A DNA stretch of 64,000 bases from Streptomyces sp. SID12501 (lineage in GTDB: Bacteria > Actinomycetota > Actinomycetes > Streptomycetales > Streptomycetaceae), in NCBI RefSeq assembly GCF_010550245.1, contig NZ_JAAGLU010000018.1:1-64000 (forward strand), in the 5' to 3' direction. A program made the translations under genes and the position numbers. Below are positions 24,157-32,566 of the stretch, in pieces. Positions within the stretch are counted from its first letter, which is position 1; every line of letters starts with the position of its first letter. The notes under the pieces were generated by a model. The model saw nothing but the letters and a program-made list of their open reading frames with translations. It was not told the DNA's origin and did not search any database.

Positions 24157-24275
24157 GTCTCACGTTCGGCAAGGATCCGTCCAGCCCGACCTGCGACGCC
24201 GTCGGCGTACAGGTGGATGCCTCCGCGCATCTGTCCGCCCGTGGAGCAGTCCGCTGCAGGAAGCGGTCGGACGGG

Positions 24276-25586
24276 TCATCGCCCGGGGATGGTCCGTCCC
24301 GTTCTGGACGCTCGTGAGGCGTCGGTGAGGTCGGCTCCGGTGGCCGCGTCACGATGGGAGTTGACGGTGCCGTGCCAGTCCAGGCACATGACGGTCGCGT
24401 CGTCCTGCAGGTGGCCATCGTTGGCGTCGACGATCGCCCCGATGAGGGTGCGGGCGGCTTCGCGTGGATGCAGCGCGCGGGTGCGCATGATCAGGTCGGC
24501 CAGATCGAGGCTGCCTGCGTTGCGCTCCAGCATGCCGTCGGTCAGCATCACCAGTCGGTCGCCCGGCCGCAGGTCCAGCGACTGGACCTGGTAGGTATGT
24601 GGGATGGGGAAGCCGAACGGCGTGTCGATCTTCGGGGTGATTTCCTGCACCTCTCCGTCTCTCATCCGCAGCGGCCAGGGGTGCCCGGCGTTGATGAACT
24701 CGGTCTTGCCATCGATCAGGCTGATACGGAGGAGTTGGCCGGTGACGTAGCCCTGGCGGCCGTGCTCGTGCATGGCCTGGTCGGCCTGGCGGGCCTGTTC
24801 GGCGAGGTCGGCACCGGCTCGCCGCGCCCGCCGCAGGGCGCCCACCAGGAGGCTGGCCAGCAGCGCGGCGTCGACGTCGTGTCCCATGGCGTCGGTGACG
24901 GAGAGCTGAACACTGTCCCGGTCGATGACGTAGTCGAAGGTGTCGCCCCCGACGTGGTCGGCCGGTTCCAGCGCCCCGGCGACCGCGAACTGGGCGGCCT
25001 CGCACGCCAGCGAATCCGGGAGCAGCCGGTGCTGGATCTCCGCGGCCAGGCTCAGCGGAGTGGTGCGGCGGCCCCACTGGTACACGTCGGTGTAGGACCG
25101 GTTGGCGATGACGATGTACGCCAGCGCGTGCGCGGTCTCGCCGATCTCCCGCATCACCTCCGCGTCCGGCGCCACTGGCAGGAACAGTTCGAGGAGCCCG
25201 ATGGCGTCCCCGCGGTTGGTCACCGGGGCGACGACCCGCACCAGCGCGCCCTCACCCTTGTCCTCCACACCCGGCCTCTGGGTACGGATGACGTCGTCGT
25301 ACAGGGTGCCCCGCAGCTTGATCCGCCGGGCGGGTTCGTCGGTATCGACGCTGCCCGCCGCCCCCAGCCGTACGACTGAGCTACCGGTGAAGTCGGTGAT
25401 GAGGAACGACACCGACACGGCCCCGAGGTGCTCCTTGAGCATGCGCGCGACCACGTCGAGCGACTCCACCGGCGCCGCGGCCTCCGCCGCCTCCAGCGTC
25501 CCCGCCAGAGTCATCGCGCTGCCCAGGCGACTCTCGTCTTCGGGAAGACGAAAGGCCTGCCCGCCGTCCGGCCCTCTTGCGGTCAC
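24276..25586 (-). CDS. SpoIIE-type PP2C phosphatase with GAF-like sensor domain
   Basis: A 436-residue cytosolic regulator. Residues 35-160 form a GAF-like domain (SLDVVARMLKEHLGAVSVSF, GLLELFLPV). The SpoIIE phosphatase domain spans about 180-400: LSLAAEIQHRLLPDSL, the metal Asp in HVGGDTFDYV, VTDAMGHDVDAALLA, INAGHPWPL, and LVMLTDGMLE. These enzymes dephosphorylate STAS anti-sigma antagonists. GTG 25586 has GAGGGAG upstream. The RsbW-like proteins at 10807 and 27607 and the STAS remnant at 10115 belong to the same type of partner-switching network, but no direct partner is adjacent. Confidence 0.9.
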   Translation of the reverse strand: MTARGPDGGQAFRLPEDESRLGSAMTLAGTLEAAEAAAPVESLDVVARMLKEHLGAVSVSFLITDFTGSSVVRLGAAGSVDTDEPARRIKLRGTLYDDVIRTQRPGVEDKGEGALVRVVAPVTNRGDAIGLLELFLPVAPDAEVMREIGETAHALAYIVIANRSYTDVYQWGRRTTPLSLAAEIQHRLLPDSLACEAAQFAVAGALEPADHVGGDTFDYVIDRDSVQLSVTDAMGHDVDAALLASLLVGALRRARRAGADLAEQARQADQAMHEHGRQGYVTGQLLRISLIDGKTEFINAGHPWPLRMRDGEVQEITPKIDTPFGFPIPHTYQVQSLDLRPGDRLVMLTDGMLERNAGSLDLADLIMRTRALHPREAARTLIGAIVDANDGHLQDDATVMCLDWHGTVNSHRDAATGADLTDASRASRTGRTIPGR

Positions 25587-25782
25587 AGCGACTCCCTCAA
25601 TTGCTCGATCACGCTCGGGACGCTGCCCCGGATACGCGAAAGAGCTGTGCCAAGCCCCGTGCCGGACAGGTCAATTGCACCACGGGACCCGGGTCCGCAC
25701 CGCCCGCCGGCCCCTCTCGGACCATGTGCGGCCAGGTCCCTGCCAGGCCCGAGTCCTGTGCTTCGGCGGGCTTTTGCCGCAG

Positions 25783-26586
25783 TCATGTGACTGCGAGGAG
25801 GATGGCGGTGTAGTGCGCGGTGAAGGCTGCGATGGTCAGGGCGTGGAAGACCTCGTGGAAGCCGAACCAGGCCGGTGAGGGGTCGGGACGCTTGAGTCCG
25901 TAGACGACGGCGCCCGCTGTGTAGAGCAGACCGCCGGTGATGACGAGTACGACGACCGCGGTGCCGCCGGTGCGCGCGAAGTCGGGCAGATTGAAGACGG
26001 CGACCCAGCCCAGGGCGATGTAGCACGGGGTGTACAGCCACCGGGGAGCCCCGATCCACAGGACGCGGAAGGCGATGCCGGCCAGGGCGCCTGCCCACAC
26101 CACGGCCAGCAGCACCAGCTGCCGGTGCGCGGGCAGCAGCAGTACCGCGAGCGGCGTGTAGGTACCGGCGATGATCAGGAAGATGTTCGCGTGGTCCAGC
26201 CGCCGCAGGAGCGCTTCCCCGCGCGGACCCCACGTTCCGCGGTGGTAGACCGCGCTGGTGCCGAACAGCAGGCAGGCGGACACCGCGTACACCGAGCAGG
26301 CCGCCACTGCCGCCGCCGAGCGCGAAACGGCGATCAGGACGATGCCGCCGACCAGCGCGAGCGGGAACACGCCGGCGTGCAGCCAGCCACGCATCCTCGG
26401 CTTCAGCACAGCGGCAGCGCGCTCGGCGACGCCTTCCAGACCGGCGGCGGCCTGCCCGCCCGTCAGCCGTCCGGTCGCGCCGGAAGGCGGGTCAACAGGC
26501 TTGGCGCGCGGGGCGTCGGACGCGGTGCCGGGGACGGGCTGGGAATCTCGTCCAGGTGCCGGCGGCTCAAAATCTTCGGCGATCAT
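25783..26586 (-). CDS. Hemolysin III family (HlyIII/PAQR-like) membrane protein
   Basis: A 267-residue membrane protein with seven predicted transmembrane helices after a Pro/Ala-rich N-terminal tail of about 65 residues. Family marks are PRMRGWLHAGVFPLAL, GTSAVYHRGTWGP, the first-His region RRLDHANIFLIIAGTYTPL, and the paired His near the end, FHEVFHALTIAAFTAHY. The conserved His and Ser/Asp residues are thought to bind zinc as in PAQR hydrolases. Start is ATG 26586 or ATG 26604; neither has a good ribosome binding site. Despite the name, haemolytic activity is not implied. Confidence 0.85.
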   Translation of the reverse strand: MIAEDFEPPAPGRDSQPVPGTASDAPRAKPVDPPSGATGRLTGGQAAAGLEGVAERAAAVLKPRMRGWLHAGVFPLALVGGIVLIAVSRSAAAVAACSVYAVSACLLFGTSAVYHRGTWGPRGEALLRRLDHANIFLIIAGTYTPLAVLLLPAHRQLVLLAVVWAGALAGIAFRVLWIGAPRWLYTPCYIALGWVAVFNLPDFARTGGTAVVVLVITGGLLYTAGAVVYGLKRPDPSPAWFGFHEVFHALTIAAFTAHYTAILLAVT

Positions 26587-26663
26587 GCGCTCATATTCTG
26601 GCATCGGCGGATGGGGCGGCCCAGCGCGTCTCCGCGGGCCCGGGATCAGGCACAGGCTGGGTG

Positions 26664-26978
26664 TCAGGATGCGGCGCGACGGTACTCGGCGTTGATGCGC
26701 TGGGCTTCCTCGAGCTGGTCTTCGAGGATGATGATGCGGCAGGCGGCCTCGATGGGGGTCCCCTGGTCGACGAGTTCCCGGGCTCGGGCGGCGATGCGCA
26801 GCTGGTAGCGGGAGTAGCGGCGGTGTCCGCCCTCGGAGCGCAGCGGGGTGATGAGTCGGGCTTCGCCGATGGCACGGAGGAAGCCCTGCGTGGTGCCGAG
26901 CATCTCGGCGGCCCGGCCCATGGTGTAGGCGGGGTAGTCGTCGTCGTCGATACGGCCGTACGAATCCTCTGCTGTCAC
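26664..26978 (-). CDS. MerR-type HTH regulator
   Basis: A 104-residue MerR-like protein consisting of one winged-helix domain and a short coiled coil: YTMGRAAEMLGTTQGFLRAI as HTH, RSEGGHRRYSRYQLRIA as wing and second helix, and IIILEDQLEEAQRINAEYRR as dimer helix. No effector domain follows. GTG 26978 is preferred over GTG 26984 because AGAGAGG then sits five bases upstream and the protein begins TAEDSYGR. Very similar short MerR proteins are widespread in Streptomyces; their targets are not known to me. An exceptional palindrome lies about 40 bases upstream. Confidence 0.85.
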   Translation of the reverse strand: MTAEDSYGRIDDDDYPAYTMGRAAEMLGTTQGFLRAIGEARLITPLRSEGGHRRYSRYQLRIAARARELVDQGTPIEAACRIIILEDQLEEAQRINAEYRRAAS

Positions 26979-27016
26979 GTACACCTCTCTGTCGAATCTC
27001 TGTCGAACGCGTGGAG

Positions 27017-27046
27017 GGGCCCTGGCGCCGTACGGCGCCAGGGCCC
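27017..27046. terminator. Perfect 30-bp palindrome upstream of the MerR-type gene
   Basis: GGGCCCTGGCGCCGT at 27017-27031 is followed without a gap by its exact complement ACGGCGCCAGGGCCC at 27032-27046. It would form a very stable hairpin 39 bases upstream of the MerR start on that strand. It may terminate a transcript coming from 27.5 kb or attenuate the MerR mRNA. Confidence 0.7.
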
Positions 27047-27606
27047 GAAGGAACTGCTACACCATCTGCCGACCCTCGTGCTGCGTCGGCCTTCTGTCTC
27101 CGCGGACCCGACCGAAACGCTGCCGGGAATACGGGGATCGCGGTTGCTCGACCGGAGACCACCTCACTATCGATGTCCTGCGGTACCCGGGTTCAAGACT
27201 TCCGCCCGGGCGATCCTGATGGCGCTCGGCTCCTCCGTTCTTCCCTGGGTGATCAACTGCTTGCCAAACGGGAACTGCGTACTGCTCGGTACTACGAACT
27301 GCACCTACGGGTACTGCCACTGCGGTACTGCTCACGGCGACCCCTGATCACTGCGGGCCACCCGGTCCGGTCGTCAGCCCCGTCGCCGTCCTGCAACAAC
27401 CCTGGCTTCGAAACTCCACCACCGCACCGTCCTGCGCACTGCGACTGCACTACTGCTGCCCGCCAGTTCGTGTCTGCCGGGCCCTGCTGTCTCTCTGGGC
27501 TACGAGAGAAACCATAGCCACCCAGCCGCCCCATGTCTACTCTCGCCAGCATAGATTTTCGCGCGTGGATGCTGAGGTATGGCTTCGCGGAAAGGTGCGC
27601 CCCGGG
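27047..27606. other. Intergenic tract rich in ACTGC/GCAGT motifs
   Basis: No gene is supported in these 560 bases. From about 27240 to 27460 the pentamer ACTGC (GCAGT on the minus strand) recurs many times, often as TACTGC or AACTGC at short intervals. This is lower in G+C and more repetitive than the surroundings. With the palindrome at 27017 it could be a structured minus-strand leader or small RNA ahead of the MerR-type gene. Confidence 0.35.
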
Positions 27607-28080
27607 TCACGCCCGAGGAGGTCGTGGCTGCTCGCCCTTTGCGGGCAGGGCGATGCGAGCCGTGATGCGCTTACCGACCGGCTCCTGCTCGATGAACAGG
27701 TCCTCGGTGACGGCCTTGACGATCTCCAGTCCGTGCTGGCCGATCCTGCCGGGATCGGCCACCCGGGCTACGGGAACGGTGGGCTCGCTGTCCCACACGA
27801 CGACGTCCACAGCGCGGGCGTTGATGCGCAGTTCGAGCAGAACGGGGCCGGGAGCGTACTTGCGGGCATTGGTGACCAGCTCACTGACCACCAACTGGAC
27901 GAAATCCCTCACGCGCGGGGGCACGGGCAGGTGATGGTCTGCGCGAGCCTGGTCGAGAAAGGCGACGGCATGGTGGCGGGCATCGGCAATGCAGCCGTCA
28001 TCACCGACCAGGGTGTGGCCGACGCGCATCAGGTACGCGTTCGGCGCCGTACAGGCGTCATCGCCGGCATGACATCCCAC
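27607..28080 (-). CDS. RsbW-like ATP-binding protein
   Basis: A protein of about 157 residues of the HATPase_c_2 type. The N box is LVVSELVTNARKYAPGP, the G1-like motif is VVWDSEPTVP, and the G2 is GRIGQHGLEIV. GTG 28080 is chosen because GAGTGAGGG precedes it by seven bases; starts at 28134 and 28143 are also open. The family binds and inhibits sigma factors or acts as a regulatory kinase. It stands alone, with no STAS gene next to it. A SpoIIE phosphatase lies 2 kb downstream on the same strand. Confidence 0.8.
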   Translation of the reverse strand: MGCHAGDDACTAPNAYLMRVGHTLVGDDGCIADARHHAVAFLDQARADHHLPVPPRVRDFVQLVVSELVTNARKYAPGPVLLELRINARAVDVVVWDSEPTVPVARVADPGRIGQHGLEIVKAVTEDLFIEQEPVGKRITARIALPAKGEQPRPPRA

Positions 28081-28458
28081 GTGTTCGCCCTCACTCCCCC
28101 CGTCCACGCATGCCAGTACCCACGACGGCGTCATACATGCCACCAGGGATGTTGTCCGGCATCACTGCGGCGGGGGCGGATTCCGAGCACCTCGGGTCCG
28201 TATCCGGCGTGCGGTCCCCTTTGAAGTGACACGGTGGCCGCCGACTGCCTTCCTGGGGGCGACGGCGGCCAGATCCCTGGCAGAGGGGCCGATGGCGGCG
28301 CCGTACAGCGTGGCCATCGGCTGGATGTCGAACTGGCACAGCCGAAGGGTCGCTTCCCAGCACACTGACGTCCAGGTGATCCAGCACGGTGGACCCTCGG
28401 GTCCGCCGTCGGCCCGCAGGGCACGGCAAGGGCGGCGAGGTCGTCGCGAAGTCGCCGA

Positions 28459-28498
28459 CCGTCAGCCGTCAGCCGTCAGCCGTCAGCCGTCAGCCGTC
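28459..28498. repeat. Tandem 7-bp repeat
   Basis: Five perfect head-to-tail copies of CCGTCAG (28459-28493) followed by a five-base partial copy. No gene on either strand is supported across it. Copy number probably varies by replication slippage. Confidence 0.85.
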
Positions 28499-28627
28499 GA
28501 TGCTGGCCATGTTCACCTCGTCGTGGCGTTCACCCGCGGCCGGGGTCAGGTTGTTCAGGCGTTCGAGCTGAGCGGCGCTGAGATAAGCGAGGGCCGCCAC
28601 AAGTCCGTCCAGGCCATGGCGTCTCAT
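28490..28627 (-). pseudogene. Possible C-terminal remnant of an aldo/keto reductase
   Basis: A minus-strand frame reads GLDGLVAALAYLSAAQLERL, then NNLTPAAGERHDE and a stop at 28490. This resembles the last helices of aldo/keto reductases (NLAALD.LT..QLARLD...). Nothing upstream continues the TIM barrel. The match is short and recalled from memory, so the call is tentative. The remaining parts of 28081-28858 show no other gene. Confidence 0.3.
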
Positions 28628-28858
28628 TGCCCACAGCTCGGTGCCCCACGCCGGAACCGCCTTCCGCCCGCTGCGACGGGCTTGTTCCTGACCAGGGGGC
28701 CTGCTGGCCTGCTGGGGCATGGGTTGTCCGGATGACGTCTCGCCGAGCACACACCGTCAAACGACCCGCTCGGCCGTATGCAGCAGCGACACAGGCAACC
28801 GGGCGCCACGCGGCCGATGCTGGGCGTGCCCCTCCCCCAGCCCGCCCGAGGAGTTCCC

Positions 28859-30034
28859 GTGCCGCTGTCTCGTCTCCCCCAACTGCGTCTGCCGGTCGGC
28901 GCCGCGCTGGCCGGCGCCTGTCTGGCAGCCCTGGTGTCCGCACCGTCCGAAGCCGACACGCCCCGCCCCGCTCCGGACCGCGCACTTCAGAGCCAGCTCG
29001 AACAACTGGTCCACGCTCCGGGCGGCCCGCCCGGCGTCATAGCCGTGCTCCAGCGAGGCGAGTCACGCCGGATTCTGCGCGCCGGAGTCGCCGACCTCGA
29101 TACCGGTAGGCCGGTCGAAGCGACCGACCACATGCGTATCGCCAGTACGGCGAAGGCGTTCAGCGGCGCCGTGGCACTGCGGCTCGTCGACCGGGGCGCG
29201 CTCGGCCTCGATGACACCATCGGTCGACGGCTGCCTGTGCTCCCACATGCCTGGCACGCGGTGACACTGCGCGAGCTCCTGACCCACACCAGCGGCCTGC
29301 CGGACTTCAGCCGGAGTCCGGACTTCGTCAGGATCCTCAAGGCAGATCTGCATCATCGCTTCGACTCCCGGCGGCTACTCGACTTCGTGGCCGGCGAGCC
29401 GCTGCTGTTCCGTCCCGGTTCGCGGTACCAGTACTCCAACTCGGACAACATCGCCGTGGCCCTGATGGCCGAGGCGGCCACCGGGAAGCGCTACGAGGAG
29501 CTGTTGCGTCAGTTGGTGTACCGCCCGCTCGGCCTGCACGACACGAGCCTCCCCCAGGGCTTCGAGTTGCCGGAACCGTACATGCGCGGCTACGACGTCC
29601 CCATCCGGCCGCCGGCCGCACCGGAGGACGTCAGCGAGCTGATCGGCGCCTCGGGGGTGTGGGCGTCGGGCGGAATCGTCTCCACTCCGAGGGACATGAC
29701 CAGGTTCATCCGCGGTTACGCGGGCGGCGCGCTGATCTCCCGGGCGACACTGAGCGAGCAGCGCCGTTGGGTCGACGGCGCCTCGGAACCGGCGGGTCCG
29801 GGCAGGAACAAGGCGGGGGCGGCGATCTTCCGCTACACCACGAGATGCGGAGTGGTGCTCGGCCACACCGGAAACACACCCGGCTACACCCAGCTGATCG
29901 CCGCGACACCGGACGGCGAGCGGTCACTGACGTTCTCGCTCACCACGCAGGTGAACGAGGCGACGAAGCCGCAACTCCTGGAAAAGCTGCGCGAGGTCGA
30001 GGAGAACTTCGTCTGCGCGCTGCTCCGGGACTGA
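28859..30034 (+). CDS. Secreted serine hydrolase (class C beta-lactamase / DD-peptidase fold)
   Basis: A 391-residue exported penicillin-recognising enzyme-fold protein. GTG 28859 follows CCGAGGAG. The signal peptide covers about residues 1-33 (ALAGACLAALVSAPSEA). The three active-site elements are all present: SxxK in MRIASTAKAFSG, YxN in YQYSNSDNIAVAL, and HTG in LGHTGNTPG. Length and order match Streptomyces R61-type D-alanyl-D-alanine carboxypeptidases and related esterases. A role in peptidoglycan trimming is likely, but lactamase or esterase activity cannot be excluded. It is not in an evident operon. Confidence 0.88.
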   Translation: MPLSRLPQLRLPVGAALAGACLAALVSAPSEADTPRPAPDRALQSQLEQLVHAPGGPPGVIAVLQRGESRRILRAGVADLDTGRPVEATDHMRIASTAKAFSGAVALRLVDRGALGLDDTIGRRLPVLPHAWHAVTLRELLTHTSGLPDFSRSPDFVRILKADLHHRFDSRRLLDFVAGEPLLFRPGSRYQYSNSDNIAVALMAEAATGKRYEELLRQLVYRPLGLHDTSLPQGFELPEPYMRGYDVPIRPPAAPEDVSELIGASGVWASGGIVSTPRDMTRFIRGYAGGALISRATLSEQRRWVDGASEPAGPGRNKAGAAIFRYTTRCGVVLGHTGNTPGYTQLIAATPDGERSLTFSLTTQVNEATKPQLLEKLREVEENFVCALLRD

Positions 30035-30235
30035 CCGCTGGTTGAGGTCGTGTCACTCCTCGCCCTTCCAACGGCTCCGCCGCCCGCGAGGCATACAAAA
30101 CAGGTCGATGTCGAGCGCGGTCCGACGGTCAAACGGCAGGTTGCGGCCGGTGACCCGGTGCGGCCACACGGCCGCTCGATCCAGGCAGAAGACCCCTTGG
30201 GTTCGAGGATCGCGGAGACAGTCAGTCGCGACGGT

Positions 30236-31207
30236 TCAGGCATAGCGATTGAAGAGGGCTTCCAGGTATCCCTCCAGCCGTTCGGTCAGGACGCTGGCCG
30301 TCAGATCGTCGCGGCCCAGTTCACGCCAGGGAACAGCGACCTTTTCCGCGTCCGGAGCGAATCCCGACGCGTCCAGCAGCCGCCAGTAGAGATGGGCGGC
30401 CAAGGTTCCTCTCGCGGCGACGTAGCGATCGGCGAATCGCATGCCTGCGGGAATCCCGTGCAGTAGGGCGAGGGCCGTCGAGCAATGTGCCACGTCCAAG
30501 TCGGCCGGCCCCCAAGAGGTCTCCACCCAGTCGACGACACCACTGATCCGAAGGTCATCGTCGGTGCCTGTGAAGAGGACGTTGCCGGGATGGAAGTCCC
30601 GGTGCAGGAAGCAACCCTGATGAGCCGGGGGCTCCCGGCGAATGACGTCGACAGCCCGCTGCCAGAGCTCGGGCCGCTCGGTGGCCGCGGGCGGATTCAC
30701 TCGTTCGGGAGAGGTCCAGGCCTGGTAGGCGCGAGGCTGTTGGTGCGCGGTCACCGGCAGTTGATGGATACGCGCCAACTGCCGGGCCAGCAGTTCAGCG
30801 CGGTCATCATTGCTCTGATCCTCCAGGCGTACGGTCCCCGGCAGCAGGGACATCAGCAAGGAGGGGTGATCGCAGTACTGCGCCGTCGCGTCCACCGCCA
30901 TGACCGTGGCCGCGGGCACGTCCGTCTCATCGAGCAGGCGCAGGACAGTCGCCTCACGGGTCAACAGGCCCTCCGCATGCCGAACGAAGAACGGCTTGAC
31001 GAAGGACCGCAGGACAAGTGAGCGCCGACCATCCGGACCGCAGAGGTCCAGGCGGCTCATCTCCGATGTCCAGCCGCCGCGCAGTCGCACCATCTTTTCG
31101 ATGCGCTCTGCCTCGGACAGGCCCTTCTCCACCCAGGAGCGCGTGGCACTCCAGCCCTGACTGTCGAGATCGAAGCCGTTGCCCTCGGTCCCCTCACCCG
31201 AATCCAT
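30236..31207 (-). CDS. Aminoglycoside phosphotransferase (APH)-family kinase-like protein
   Basis: A 323-residue protein with the APH fold. An N-terminal kinase lobe (LVLRSFVKP and EATVLRLLDE) is followed by the catalytic loop FLHRDFHPGNVLF, with its Asp, and the metal-binding Asp in ISGVVDWVETSWGPADLDVA. The C terminus is helical. Resistance kinases, choline/homoserine kinases and many small-molecule kinases share this fold, and nothing shows the substrate. The start is ATG 31207. The flanking regions 30035-30235 and 31208-31333 hold no gene. Confidence 0.85.
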   Translation of the reverse strand: MDSGEGTEGNGFDLDSQGWSATRSWVEKGLSEAERIEKMVRLRGGWTSEMSRLDLCGPDGRRSLVLRSFVKPFFVRHAEGLLTREATVLRLLDETDVPAATVMAVDATAQYCDHPSLLMSLLPGTVRLEDQSNDDRAELLARQLARIHQLPVTAHQQPRAYQAWTSPERVNPPAATERPELWQRAVDVIRREPPAHQGCFLHRDFHPGNVLFTGTDDDLRISGVVDWVETSWGPADLDVAHCSTALALLHGIPAGMRFADRYVAARGTLAAHLYWRLLDASGFAPDAEKVAVPWRELGRDDLTASVLTERLEGYLEALFNRYA

Positions 31208-31333
31208 GGGGGCAGAGTATCCGTCTCGCCGTCAACGCATTCGGGTATTCCGACGCTGCGCCATTCGCCCGTCAGAGGGCAGTGTTCGTCGGCGGCGCGA
31301 CCTGCCATGGGCAGAACCCATGGGCTTCACCCG

Positions 31334-32467
31334 CTACCCACGTTGCCCGTAACGCCGCCAGGCACCTCCGCCGTCGCGGGAGATCCACAGCCCTTCGCCC
31401 TTCACCAGGTCGTACGTCGATGTCGTCGCGTCCGCGATGCCGTAGAGGGTCGTGCCGTCGACGGTGAACGACGTGAACTTCACCGGCGTCCTCAACTCGT
31501 GGAAGGCGCTGTTGGTGCGATCGTCGGCGAGCCAGTAGCGGCCACCTTCCTCACCGACGAGCAGCCGCCCGTCCGTAAGCAGTTCCAGGACCAGCGCCTC
31601 CGCACCGCCTTTCAGGTCCTTCCAGGCAATGCCGCCGCCGAGGACCGTCCGCCAGTGCGCGCCGTCGTCCGTCGTCATCCACAGGCCCCGCACGCCCTCG
31701 CCCCGAATGAGGGACAGTGCCGCGGTGCCACCCCGCGCGGCAAGGACGCCTCCCGTGTACGGCGTGGGGACGGCCACCGAGCCGAGGGTGCGAGCGTCGC
31801 GCTGCCATACGACGCGGTTGGGGTCTGCGGTCAGGGGCTGGGTGAGGCTCCAGACCGTGCCCCGCTCGTCGACGGCGAGGCGGATGGCGTCGTCCGGCAC
31901 TCCGGCCGGGGGCGCCACGGTTCGCGTGGCGGGGCGGTAGATGAGGGTGGGCTCCGGTTCCGCGAGCAGAATGTCGCCGGAGCGGGTGCGCAACGGGGTC
32001 CCGGTGAGGACTGCCTTGTGCCGCTTGCCGTGTACGTCGAGGGTCCACGCTCCCTCCGCGCCTTCGTCCCGGGGCACCCGTACGAAGCCTCCGCGCACCC
32101 CCTTGAACGCGGGTGGCACATCCTCCGCGTTCGCGTGCTCCGCGTGCTCGGCGACCGTACGGCCGTCGGGGCCGACTATGCGCCAGGCGGTGGCGGCCGG
32201 CCCCTCGTCGTCCTCGACGTTGTCGGCCTCGTACGTCAGAAGCAGCGAGTCGTCGTCCGCGCCGACCACGCCGTAGGGTGCGCCTGCCATTTCGATGACG
32301 TCGGCGGGGTGCGGGTGAGGATCTTCGACGACTCGCTTGTACTTCGCCTCGCGGCCCCCGGCCTCCCCGTCGCCGGAGCCACCCGTGCCGCAGGCGGTCA
32401 TCAGCGCCAGCGCCGTACCCGCCGCGAGCCCGACCGCCCGCGTCCCGCGTTTCCTCAGCCACACCAT
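31334..32467 (-). CDS. Lipoprotein with BNR/Asp-box repeats (sialidase-like propeller)
   Basis: A 377-residue exported protein. The signal ends LALMTAC-GTGG, a lipobox, followed by a Gly-rich tether. At least two Asp-box motifs (S/T-x-D-x-G-x-x-W) are visible: TTDDGAHWRTV near 270 and SRDGGGAWRRY at the C terminus. A beta-propeller is therefore likely, as in WD40/YVTN- or sialidase-like proteins. The sialidase catalytic Arg triad and Tyr cannot be identified, so it is better treated as a surface binding protein. It stands alone, 99 bases downstream of the fucosidase on the same strand. Confidence 0.75.
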   Translation of the reverse strand: MVWLRKRGTRAVGLAAGTALALMTACGTGGSGDGEAGGREAKYKRVVEDPHPHPADVIEMAGAPYGVVGADDDSLLLTYEADNVEDDEGPAATAWRIVGPDGRTVAEHAEHANAEDVPPAFKGVRGGFVRVPRDEGAEGAWTLDVHGKRHKAVLTGTPLRTRSGDILLAEPEPTLIYRPATRTVAPPAGVPDDAIRLAVDERGTVWSLTQPLTADPNRVVWQRDARTLGSVAVPTPYTGGVLAARGGTAALSLIRGEGVRGLWMTTDDGAHWRTVLGGGIAWKDLKGGAEALVLELLTDGRLLVGEEGGRYWLADDRTNSAFHELRTPVKFTSFTVDGTTLYGIADATTSTYDLVKGEGLWISRDGGGAWRRYGQRG

Positions 32468-32566
32468 TGCCGCATCCTCACATGAGGCGGCGACCCCCGG
32501 ATGTCATCCGGAGGCGTCGGACACGGACCCCTGACAGGCCATGGTCGGCAACCCACCGGGCCGCCT

